DNA from: Strigamia acuminata
Taxonomy: Eukaryota; Arthropoda; Chilopoda; Geophilomorpha; Linotaeniidae
Direction of reading: 5' to 3'
Assembly (NCBI GenBank): GCA_949358305.1
Contig: OX442314.1
Coordinates: 57,793,369 to 57,857,368, forward strand
Length of the DNA: 64,000 nt
In this document: one piece after another, positions 29,959 to 40,000 of the stretch
How the letters are laid out: the number at the start of each line of letters is the position of its first letter
How positions within the stretch are numbered: position 1 is the first letter of the stretch
The notes under the pieces: generated by a model
Told to the model about the DNA's origin: nothing
The model's database searches: none
Seen by the model: only the letters and a program-made list of their open reading frames with translations
Program-made: the position numbers and the translations under genes

Positions 29959-31569
29959 ATGGAAGCCGAACGAAAAACATTTGGAATATCTGCAGCGATC
30001 AGCTTTTCAGAGCCGACACCAAACGATATTGCGAACTGTCAAACGTTGCGCGATTTTCTACAACAAAACGGCGTATTTGAAACCGAAACAGAATCGAATC
30101 ACAGAGTGCAAGTTGTGAAGAAGTTGAATAAATTGTTGAAAAAGTGGATTGCACGCGTGGGCGAATCGAAAAACCCGGACCACACTCGCAATTTCGGCGG
30201 CAAAGTGTTCCCGTTCGGCTCGTACCGTTTAGGAGTGCACTCGAAAGGTGCCGACATTGACGCTCTGTGCGTTGTTCCGATGCACGTGGACAGAGACGAC
30301 TTCTTCGACTCGTTCTACAAAACACTCGCACTGCAGTCGGAAGTGACCGAACTCAGGGCCATCGAAGCGGCTTTCGTGCCGGTCATCAAGATGAACTTCG
30401 GCGGCATCGACGTGGATTTGTTGTTCGCGCGAATGAACGTGGAATGCGTTCCCGAAGATCTCGACTTGCAGTCCACGGAAATATTGAAAAACCTCGATCA
30501 GAAATGCGTGCGAAGCTTGAACGGTCTCAGAGTGACCGACGCCATTCTCCACTTGGTTCCGAACGAGGAGAATTTCCGTTTGGCTCTGCGCGCGATCAAA
30601 CTGTGGGCGAAACGACGCGGCGTTTACTCCAACATACTCGGATACCTCGGCGGCGTCACTTGGGCGCTTCTCGTGGCCCGCACCTGCCAGCTGTACCCGG
30701 ATGCAACAACCGCGACCATCGTGCACAAGTTTTTCTTTGTGTTTTCAAACTGGGAGTGGCCGAGCCCCGTTTTGCTCAAGGTCCCGGAAGAGAATAATTT
30801 AAATTATACAGTGTGGGATCCCAGAGTGAATCGAGCTGATCGTTTGCACTTGATGCCCGTTATTACTCCTTCGTACCCGCATCAGAACTCGACCTTCAAC
30901 GTTTCCAAGTCGACATTGCAAGTCATTGTGGATGAATTGACGCGGGGGTTGGCAATAAGCAAGGAGATAATTCTTGGCGAAGCTGATTGGGGCAAGTTGT
31001 TTAAACCGATTGATTTCTTCAAAAAATATCGTCATTTTGTCGTGTTGACTGCTAGTGGGGAAACCAAAGAGGAGCATTTAAACTTTTGCGGATTGGTCGA
31101 ATCGAAATTACGACATTTAGTGAACGCCCTGGAGAAAGTACGACACGTTGAAGCGTCGCAGGTGAACACGAAAGAATATTCCGGTCCGGGGTTGAAGTGC
31201 TTTTGGGTTATTGGGCTTCGTTTTGAGAAAGTGGAGAATCTGCGTGTTGATCTGACTTATGATATGCACACTTTCACGGATTCTATACAGAGACAAGCTG
31301 GAGAAAATAAAGGCCTAGTAAATGGCAAATATGTCAAGAAAAGACACCTAGGTGTTGATTTTCCACATGTTTTTAAAAATGTTATCACAAAACCTCGCAA
31401 AGTCACAAAGTCTCGCAAAAGACGTCGTGATAGCGAGGTTCTTGTTCCGAGTAGAAGTGCCACTTATTCGAATACTTTTCCAATTTGTGAAGAAGCTAGC
31501 CCAGAACCGGTTATCTACTGGGTTTCAAAACCTATTAAATTGAATCTCGTAAAACGTCAGAATTTATAG
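29959..31569 (+). CDS. Poly(A) polymerase, intronless copy
   Basis: 536 residues, canonical nuclear poly(A) polymerase, which adds the 3' poly(A) tail to cleaved pre-mRNA. The nucleotidyltransferase signature FGSYRLGVHSKGADIDALCV puts the Gly-Ser at 87-88 and catalytic Asp at 99 and 101, with the third Asp at 153 in GGIDVDLLFA. The spacing equals that of vertebrate PAP (113, 115, 167), shifted by 14. Central and RNA-binding domains follow (NGLRVTDAILHLVPN, LRAIKLWAKRRGVYSN, GGVTWALLVARTCQLYPDA, VFSNWEWPSPVLL). A basic NLS-like KPRKVTKSRKRRR lies near 480. The long Ser/Thr-rich tail of PAPOLA is absent. No introns and no stops, so it is a retrocopy that still looks functional, comparable to mammalian testis PAPOLB. 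No poly(A) tail or flanking duplication was found. Confidence 0.93.
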   Translation: MEAERKTFGISAAISFSEPTPNDIANCQTLRDFLQQNGVFETETESNHRVQVVKKLNKLLKKWIARVGESKNPDHTRNFGGKVFPFGSYRLGVHSKGADIDALCVVPMHVDRDDFFDSFYKTLALQSEVTELRAIEAAFVPVIKMNFGGIDVDLLFARMNVECVPEDLDLQSTEILKNLDQKCVRSLNGLRVTDAILHLVPNEENFRLALRAIKLWAKRRGVYSNILGYLGGVTWALLVARTCQLYPDATTATIVHKFFFVFSNWEWPSPVLLKVPEENNLNYTVWDPRVNRADRLHLMPVITPSYPHQNSTFNVSKSTLQVIVDELTRGLAISKEIILGEADWGKLFKPIDFFKKYRHFVVLTASGETKEEHLNFCGLVESKLRHLVNALEKVRHVEASQVNTKEYSGPGLKCFWVIGLRFEKVENLRVDLTYDMHTFTDSIQRQAGENKGLVNGKYVKKRHLGVDFPHVFKNVITKPRKVTKSRKRRRDSEVLVPSRSATYSNTFPICEEASPEPVIYWVSKPIKLNLVKRQNL

Positions 31570-31675
31570 GTTTATAGTGAAAGATTCATCCTGGATTATG
31601 AAAACATTTCTTGTTTTGGAAATGTGTTTTATTTTTAATAATTTCGATTACTGTACATTTTGAGAAAAACAATTT
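31570..31675. other. 3' flank of the poly(A) polymerase gene
   Basis: T-rich, with TTTTATTTTTAATAATTT about 60 bases past the stop. No canonical AATAAA seen. Confidence 0.3.
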
Positions 31676-31900
31676 TTAGACTTGACACGGTAACTGCACC
31701 GTAGGATTGATCCTTCTAGGCCACCATACGAAAGATGTGGTAAAGCGTAAAGATTCGTTCTGTCGAGAACGATCCCCATGATTCACGTCTTTAAACCCCG
31801 TACCCACGAAACAGACAAAGGACTGGATGGGATTCGAGAACTCTGGTCGGAAAAAATCACTCTTGAATCGTACGTATAATTTCCTTAGATGTGTAAGCAC
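31676..31900 (-). CDS. Short ORF, unknown, convergent to the poly(A) polymerase
   Basis: 74 codons. The middle part (SDFFRPEFSNPIQSFVCFVG, RFTTSFVWWPRR) has a coding-like composition, with aromatic residues and no low complexity. No family recognised. It could be an exon of a gene whose other exons are not visible, or chance. Confidence 0.25.
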   Translation of the reverse strand: MLTHLRKLYVRFKSDFFRPEFSNPIQSFVCFVGTGFKDVNHGDRSRQNESLRFTTSFVWWPRRINPTVQLPCQV

Positions 31901-32555
31901 GAGTTGTTTTTAACGTGTTTGCTTTATTTATTCATTTCAGTGTTTCAGCCGCCTGTTTTTCGGCGTTTTTCTTAGGTGCGATCGAAGCCGTCTGCAGTTT
32001 GCAAGACCAGTCTAAAATCATTTTCGCTGTTCCCGCTCATCATGAGAAATATCTGGTTAAAACCCCATATACGTTTTATTTTATTTTATTCTACAGATTG
32101 TGAAGAGAATTAAAAAGTAATGATGCAGATAATTAAACCAATCCACTAGCTGAGCTGTTATTAGCTTTATCCCTTCTTTATCACTCCACTTCCATTAGCG
32201 CCATTTGTTAGTGAGGAACAGCTTCGTTCTGCTAGTCGTAAGTTTCTGCCATTTATCTTCAAAATCCATTAGCATCGAATTTTTTTGTTTGTATTTTTAT
32301 GTTCCTAGTGATGTTAAAATGTCATTTTCTATCCTAGATTGCTCGTGTCGCCATTTTCACGCGAATCACGCGAACGGTTACTGCAATGTATTCCAAGCGG
32401 TTGAAACGACAGCGATGAAAATATCCCGCATCATTTCAACAAAGTTTATCGATCTTTTTATCGTTTTAATTTCCTTAGTTTGAATTGGGGGCAGCAAATC
32501 CAACTCTCTACCTCCTCGTGGTTGCCCCTGGACCACTGGACTCGTTCCGGTTGGT
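31901..32555. other. Intergenic flank of Ty3-B
   Basis: No gene recognised. The last four bases before the element, ACTA at 32556-32559, are its target duplication. Confidence 0.4.
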
Positions 32556-32559
32556 ACTA

Positions 32560-33181
32560 TGTGACCGGCTGCCCGCTCAGTCCGCTCACTTGCCTGCAAC
32601 ACACGGCGCTTCCACGGCTCTCGCGCACCTCGTGTGTTTCTCGCGCGCACCTGTTGCGGACCCCCGCACCAGGTGGAGCTGATGGTCGTTGGCCCGGCTA
32701 ATTGGGAACCGGAAGTGCCCCTTCCGGAAGTGGTGGGCCCCGCAGAGGCCCAGAGAGTTCTCTAACTTCCAGCATGGCGAACGGTCGCTTCCACGATCGC
32801 TCTTCCACGCTGGCGGCAATGACGAATCCAGTTGGCGTAGCGACTCTGTCGCCCGCCGGGACTTGATAGTCCACGTTCCCCATGTCCGTCCTGCGTTCTC
32901 CGTGAACGTAGCGGCGACATGGCTAAACGGTATTCCGACCACGTGTGTCATGGCGGCCATTGGCCGCCGTGCCACGCGGTCTTGTTAGGGACGGCTGTTC
33001 GCAGCCGTCGCATTGGGAAATGCACTGGGAGACACCACATCATACCCCTAGACATCAATAAAGCTTACCTTAAACTAAACTTGTGTCTCTTGTGTATTTC
33101 GGAGTGAATTCTATCGTGTGTGTTGTGTCCAGCGCCTCGTGGCTCTCCCCCGACCACGTGGCGACCGTCCAAACACTCACA
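32560..33181 (+). repeat. 5' LTR of Ty3-B
   Basis: Starts TGTGACCGGCTGCCCGCTC and ends CAAACACTCACA. AATAAA lies at 33057-33062. GC-rich U3 with no obvious TATA box. Confidence 0.97.
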
Positions 33182-33183
33182 AT

Positions 33184-33201
33184 TGTGGGCCCGTCCTGGA
33201 T
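33184..33201 (+). other. Primer-binding site of Ty3-B, tRNA-Pro-like
   Basis: TGTGGGCCCGTCCTGGAT begins two bases after the LTR and matches the tRNA-Pro site TGGGGGCTCGTCCGGGAT at 15 of 18 positions. Ty3-A has the better match. Confidence 0.65.
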
Positions 33202-35420
33202 CTTGAACTCTTTGCGATTTTTTTTTCTATTTTCTGGTTGAGTTGATAACTCAACATTGAATGAAATTTTTCGATCAAAAAGGGGGAAATTTCTTTGGTC
33301 ATGGTTGTGATAGGGAATCAGCAGGCGAAACGGCCGCTAATCGCTGATTTTGGACCCTAACTTGACAAAATTGGTGGCTGTGCATGTCCAGCTTGCCTGG
33401 GTACTGGCAAGCCGGGACTTACATTGGCCACACTTTCCAACGGTCTTCTATTCCTTTCTAGCTTAGCCTAAAAAACTGAGTGGTTGGGAGGGGAATACAA
33501 TTCCAAACCTTCTTTATTATTTTTATTTCTTGGTGCGCAGCCCAAGTAAAAGTAATGGAACAGTCTGCAGCGTATTCAAACTCGATTAGTGGAGGAGGCG
33601 CGCTGGTGGCCACCAGCAACCCAATTCCCACGGGGGAGAAGCGGTCATATTCTAATTGCCACGCTGCAATCGCTGGTTCCATTATGGGCCGGGCGAGGAG
33701 GCGATGTTGAACTGAGCTTTGAGTGACACCAAACTTCTTGTAGGACGTTTAGTCGCTTGGATGCAGGTTGCTAGCTTAGTGGTCGCTGGCGCGGGAACAG
33801 TCACGTGCGGTGAGTTGGCGTGTAGTTGGACCCGAGTAGCAGCGAAGTGTCCGCACACATGGGAAGACTGCCTTGATTTTTGTTGCAACTCATAATTTAT
33901 GAGTTGCGTTGTGGCTGCTCGAGGCGCTCATCCGGGTTCACATCGGTCATAATCCTACCCTGTCCCGTGTACTGGTTGGAAACAGTTGCAAGTTGGATAC
34001 AACCCTAGAACTGTGGAAAATTGGGACACGGACAGCAGGGAGAGCTGCCGGAGGTACGGGGAAACCAATGGTGAAGTGCTCAACTGACACAGAGAGTTCG
34101 TTAGGGCGTAGGAACGATATCTGTGCATTCAGGTAGCTACCAACTTTGAAAAGAGATTGGGAATCTAGCCTGTAACTTTTGCTTCTGAATTTTATTCACC
34201 TTCATTGGATTTTCAAGTTGTTTCAGCTTGTTTTCGAGGACTGTGCTCGAACCACAGTTTTGGACAATCTCTACAATTTGGAAGTTTGTTTTTATTTTAC
34301 AACCTTTTTTGTTTTTTCACTTTATCTTCGATTTTTTTTCCCTATCTATGATTTTCATGGTTCTTTGGGACGCCACACCGGACAGTAGACATCGTTGTAA
34401 CTGAATACACGTGTTTCATGACCTGGAGGTAGACAGCACCAAATAGAAGGTGACATGGCTTTAAGTTGGCAGCTGAAGGGTGGGCCCCCAAAGCAACTAG
34501 GGACAGGAGATGCATTTCCTTCTTACTTTAAGTGCAGCTGACTGTCCCACAAAAAACACCATTTCATTGGGATGAACAGACATCTCAGTGTAGGCACGTT
34601 TCTGTCGAAAGGCAGCCTCGTGCAGACTGGAATGAGTCTCCGAAAGGGGTGAGCGGGCGCGTTTGTTGGTCTCTTGGGGCAGAAGAAGAGATTGCAACAA
34701 TATCCCCGTAATGTAAATATCTGAAAAAACCTTCTGCTAAAAATTGGAACTTTTTGAGTGTATTTTATATTAAAAACACCCAGTATTTTGTGATTTTTTA
34801 TTCATTTTCTTATCTTTCTTCTCTGTTTTTCAATGTTGCTGTGCAATAAAGAAACGTTTTTGTCTGCGCGCTAGCGCGGTTAGCTTTCTATTGTTGGAAA
34901 CGACGATGGAAATCTCTGGTTTGAAAATTTAGAAGTTCTTTGGACACGATTTCGTACCTTTTTTGGGCACAAAAGTCATGTTCTCATGGAATCAGACCAT
35001 TTTGATCTGGTTCTGAACTTCTAGTTCCAAACCGAAAAATCACTATTGTTTTTTCAAAAAGTGTTGTTTTTTCTGCAGAAATGTAGGAATTGGAACATTA
35101 AAACGGTCGAAATTTTGTTTTTATTTTAAAAATCAAACATGGCGACTGGAAAGACAATGGCAAAACATGTGGAAATCTCGGAATTTTCGAGAATGATTGG
35201 AATTTTAAAATTTCGACATTTCTTGGAACTCTGGGAAATCAATTCTATGAATTAATCCAAATTTTCTACCAATGGGAAACCAGGGGGGGGAAGTGACATC
35301 ACTAATCCCTCTCTCAGAAATGGCTACTTGAGCCTAATCTCCTGTCTCCTCATTGGTCGTGACTTAATTCCACTTGTTCACTTTGCAAGCTGCGGTCCTG
35401 CTTTTGGTCACATTGTGTCA
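33202..35420 (+). other. Long leader of Ty3-B
   Basis: About 2.2 kb between primer site and gag with no long ORF. Two features stand out. A short frame at 33364-33471 encodes CACPACLGTGK, similar to the finger of the third ORF. A G-run (AGGGGGGGGAAG, 35282-35293), resembling the 3' polypurine tract, is followed by TGAC. The leader may hold the packaging signal and splice sites, which cannot be judged from sequence. Confidence 0.5.
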
Positions 35421-37022
35421 ATGCCAGCGACCAGAACTGGTAAGACCACGTGGGACTCTCCTGCACCTAATTCTTCCACACCCGCAACGGATTCAGACTT
35501 GAACGACTCGGATAGTAATTCGATTGCTTCTTCAAACGACAATATGTCAGTCCCTAAAGGTAAATTGTTGGATCAAGCGATGCTTGAAACAACTTGCAAC
35601 GTCTTTAATCTAGTTATTAATGATATGACGACCTACGAAGTGTGGGAAGACACGCTTCTGAAAGTAGCCGATCACTTGGTGGAACTCCAAGACAAATCGG
35701 ATAGCACTATGCGTCAATTAACGCAAACGCGCACGGAATTCGGTGATATTAGCGACCGGTTAACTCATGCTTTGCAGGAGTTAGACTCTGCGAAATTATC
35801 GAATGAAAGCTTGTTGAAGATGATAGCTAGTCAAAAGGCTATCGTCGACAGCGTGGTGGCGGCCGGACAGTCGAATTTGAGGGCACAATCTGCAATCTCA
35901 AACACGATTTCTTCCACCGCAACAACACCAGTTGCTGGAGCCGCTCCAGGCGCAACGCCTACGACTGGTAATCCACTTTTCCTAGCTTGGGGAGACAAGT
36001 TTCTCCACAAGACTGACCAGGCTATGCCTGCTCCCAGGCCAATGGATGAAGTAGAGCTAAGTAAACGAGTCAAATCCATTGGAATTGAAGCGTTTGCAGG
36101 GGACAAGACGAAAGCTAAATCTTTCCTTATTGATTTAAAACGTTCTCTACGCTTTGCTTTGCCTTATCTAAACCAAGTGCTCGCTGAGCATTTGTTTAAG
36201 TTTTTCCGAGGAGATGCGGCCACATGGTTCTCTTCTCATGCCAAAACGAATTGGGAGGAATTCGAACATGAATTTATCACCCATTTTCGTCCGAGCGATG
36301 CGCTGCTTTTAGCAGAAATTGCTAAAACACAGCAACTGTCTCATGAGTCCGCCACCCAAGTGGTGATAAGACTCGAGAAGTTATATGCTCAATTGACTAT
36401 TCCTGTGCACGAGAGCCAGCAAATTCAAAAAGTGCTGGCAATTCTGCGCCCAGCGGCCAAGAACATGGTCGCAAATGCCATTAATTTGGAGAACACTTGG
36501 GCGTCGCTCAGGAAAGCTTGCATTGCTACGGAGGCCGCGATTATAAATCAGGAAACTGTGACAAATGCAGCAATCATCGAGGCGGCAAAAACAGAAACTG
36601 TTACGCCAATTCAAAAATCCAACCAGCAAATGGTAACAATACCAAATGCTGCGGGTGGAGATAAGCCGAAATTTGTTCCGTTTGGATTAAGAAATCCAAA
36701 CAATCGAACACTGTTCCCTGCGCCTAAAAACGCTGCGATAGCAGCAACAAAGGCCGCAGAAAGCAACGAGAAGGCGCTAGTCCCGAGCAATAGGCTCAAA
36801 GACTATGCGACAAAACCAAGAGTTGGCGGTTGCTGGGGCTGCGGTGGCGCACACTTTGAACGGGATTGCCCCCTCAAGGTGGAAGCCGCCAAAGCAGCAA
36901 TGGAAACAATCGCCGCTGCCCAACACAGCATGATGCAGGCTATGCTTGCAGCCAACGAGTTTGGTGGCTGGCCTGACATGTCGGGAAACGAGGAGTCGCA
37001 GTCGACAGAAACTCCCGAGTAA
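35421..37022 (+). CDS. gag: Ty3-B Gag
   Basis: 533 residues from the Met at 35421 (MPATRTGKTTWDSPAPNSST); the frame is open upstream to a Met at 35328, whose 31 extra residues are hydrophobic and unlike a Gag start, so I prefer the later Met. An N-terminal Ser/Asp-rich and coiled-coil part (LLKVADHLVELQDKSD) leads to a capsid-like domain (AFAGDKTKAKSFLIDLKRSL, FFRGDAATWFSSHAKTNWEE, FITHFRPSDALLLAEIAK). Near the C-terminus is a CX2CX3HX4C knuckle, CWGCGGAHFERDC. Ala-rich tail. Pol follows in the same frame after two stop codons (37020 and 37050). Confidence 0.93.
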   Translation: MPATRTGKTTWDSPAPNSSTPATDSDLNDSDSNSIASSNDNMSVPKGKLLDQAMLETTCNVFNLVINDMTTYEVWEDTLLKVADHLVELQDKSDSTMRQLTQTRTEFGDISDRLTHALQELDSAKLSNESLLKMIASQKAIVDSVVAAGQSNLRAQSAISNTISSTATTPVAGAAPGATPTTGNPLFLAWGDKFLHKTDQAMPAPRPMDEVELSKRVKSIGIEAFAGDKTKAKSFLIDLKRSLRFALPYLNQVLAEHLFKFFRGDAATWFSSHAKTNWEEFEHEFITHFRPSDALLLAEIAKTQQLSHESATQVVIRLEKLYAQLTIPVHESQQIQKVLAILRPAAKNMVANAINLENTWASLRKACIATEAAIINQETVTNAAIIEAAKTETVTPIQKSNQQMVTIPNAAGGDKPKFVPFGLRNPNNRTLFPAPKNAAIAATKAAESNEKALVPSNRLKDYATKPRVGGCWGCGGAHFERDCPLKVEAAKAAMETIAAAQHSMMQAMLAANEFGGWPDMSGNEESQSTETPE

Positions 37023-37076
37023 CTGACGACTGCGCTCTTACTATTGTGTTGATTCCAATGGAAGAAGACATGGAGG

Positions 37077-40000
37077 ATGCTCTATTTGATGACATTTCAT
37101 CCACAGAACCAGATCCTCGCGTGGTTTTTTTCCACAGAACCTGAAATCGACCATGTAAACGTTGCATTGAAGACAGGAAAGAGTATTACTCCCCTGCCTT
37201 ACATCAAGGCAACACTAAACGATTTAAAGGTCACCGCTCTGATGGATACTGGGGCAACCCACAGGTACATCAGCGGGGGAATGCTTAAAAAGCTAAACCT
37301 CTTGCACTTTATGACTCCATTTTTAGAAAATCGAGTTGTATACACTGGCGATAGGCCAACACGTCCAATCGGGACAATCACGTTGCCACTTAAGTGGCGA
37401 GGTGGTGAGCTTCCGGTGACATTTACTGTTCTTCCATCAGCTTCCAAATTTATACTATTAGGTTGCTCTTGGATTATCGAAAATAAGATTGTTCTCAATC
37501 TAACAGAGCGAGAATATTTCCATATTGATTTTCCACATGACACATTTCCCTTCGACGACCCACCATCGCCTGAAGAACTTGGAAATGCAATAATGGACCG
37601 ATGGGATGCTTTGGTTGCAGAATCAAAGTCACCTTTTATCTCTACGGCTGATTTAAGCCAGAAACTGCTAGCAAAAAGCAATTTGTCACCAAGGCAGAGA
37701 TCTCAAATCTTAACTCTTGTAGAAAAATACAGACATGTGTTTAGTGACAAAGCTGGCTGCCACCCCACGTTGGAACATCCAATTCCGACTGGAGATGCAC
37801 CTTCATTTCGATGCAAAGACCGACCAATGAATCCCAAGAAAGCTGAGATTTATCGCGAATTGGTTGCTGAATTGCTGAGAGATGGTTGGGCCGAACCTTG
37901 CGAGGGGAGTTATAAAAATCCCCCCGTGATTGTTGCAAAGAAAGACGGAGGGTACCGCCTCTGTATTGACTTTCGCTGGCTAAATAAGATCACAATTAAG
38001 GACGTCTATCAGATGCCCTCAATTTCTATGATTTTGGCCTGTTTAGGTGGAAAAAAGTTCTTTTCTACTTTGGATTTAACTAAAGGTTATTACCAAATAA
38101 AACTTAAACCAAGTGACAAGAAGAAAACTGCTTTTTCTACTTCTGATGGAACATACCAGTTTACTCGTATGCCTTTCGGACTGTGCAATGCACCCAGTGC
38201 GTTTCAGAGAATGATGGATCAAGTTCTTGGAACTGCACAACACAAGTGGGCACTCGCTTACCTCGATGATATTATCATTTTTAGCGACTCATTTGAGGAA
38301 CACCTTCAACATCTAGATGACATATTGTCAAAACTAGATAAAAACAAACTGACAGCTAGCCCGTCAAAGTCATTTCTTTGCCCAGAAGAATTAAATTTTC
38401 TTGGTTTCACAATGTCAAATGGGAGCTATAGCCCAAACAACGACAAAGTGGAGGCAATTTTAAAATATCCAACCCCTTCCAGTATAAAGCAGCTTCAGCG
38501 TTTTATTGGAATGGTAGGTTTCTATGCTGCTCTAATTCCAAAATTGAGTATTACTCAAAAACCATTCTTTGCCCTTCTAAAGAAAGATACAAAATGGGAA
38601 TGGTCTGAAGAATGCAATGTTGCCTTCGAATATTTGAAAAATCAACTTGCAAAAGGAATTATGCTGCCTCTGCCTGATTTCGCACGCAACTTTACCATCC
38701 ATACAGATGCTAGTGGCGGCGGGCTCGGAGCTGTCCTCATGCAAATTGATGATTATGGTGTTTTAAGACCAGTTGCATACGCCAGCAGAACTCTGCAAGG
38801 CGCGGAAAACAACTACAGCACCACCGATTTGGAATGTTTAGCTGTGGTTTGGGCTGTTGATAAGTTCAAACCATACATTGAATATTCTGAATACCAAGTT
38901 GAGACTGACCATCACGCTCTGAGATTTCTCATGACAATGGAAAATCCAGCTGGAAGACTGGCTAGGTGGGCAATGAAATTGCAAAATGAAAATTTCACCA
39001 TCAAGTACCGGAAAGGCACCGACAATCAAGTCGCAGATGCCTTATCCAGAGTCTCTCTTGATAATGGCAATCCATTAGAAGGAAAAGCAACTCTAACAGA
39101 GATTATAGAACCTGTTGCTCTAGCTTATCTCACAAATGAGATCGATGACTCAATGTCATTCGAGAACATTATATTGCAGCAACGTGCAGATAAACATCTT
39201 TCAAAACTAATCGAATGGTTAGAATTGGATGATGGACAACCTCGACCAGAACTTCCTAAGTTCTTGGAAGACAGGCAGTACGACTGCACACTCACTAGAA
39301 AAGGAATGCTTATTATTTATGCACCTTTTAAAACTGATTTCTTTGTAGAGGAAGAAGATTTGGGAATTGGATTTAAAATCTTTATTCCCCCGTCTCTGCA
39401 ACTCGCAGCCCTCCAACTAATTCATGATCACCCAATGGCTGGTCACGGAGGAGTTGAAGTAACTTTGGAGCGATTGAAAAGAATTTATTTCTGGCCAAAT
39501 ATGCAAAAAGAAGTTAAACTTCATGTAGCTAGCTGCAATCGCTGCCAACGCTGTAAACCGATTCAGAGGAAACCAAAAGGATTAATGGTCCCAACCTCTC
39601 CAAAAATTGGTCGTTTTGAGAAGATAGGAATTGACCTAATTGGTCCACTGCCTAGAACTCCAAACAGAAATCGCTTCATTCTGGTTGTGGTGGATTATGC
39701 CACTGGCTGGATGGAAGCTACGCCGCTAAGATCTGCTAAAATGACTGCAATTGCACCAATTTTAAAACGATTTTTTAGCTGTCATGGGTGCCCTCGTTTC
39801 ATGTTGAGCGATAATGGCCCCCAATTCATTTCTGACGTTTATCAGACTCTCTGTGACGATGCTGGGGTTGTCCCAATAAAAACGACACCTTATCATCCCC
39901 AGACTAATCTGACTGAGCGTGTAAACAGAAATATCAAGATCATGCTTCGAATCTTTACTTTTGAGCACGATCACTGGGACAGATGCATTGACCAAATAAA

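Noticed and set aside
30229-30797. Long frames on both strands inside the poly(A) polymerase gene
   Set aside because: Shadows of a GC-rich coding region; the real frame has all catalytic motifs.
32586-33107. Frames of 60-129 codons in the Ty3-B LTRs
   Set aside because: Present identically in both LTRs, no domain, and they cover U3/R signals.
33202-35420. Coding gene in the Ty3-B leader
   Set aside because: Only short frames (up to about 76 codons) without domains; one short CPxCLGxG motif is reported as a finding instead.
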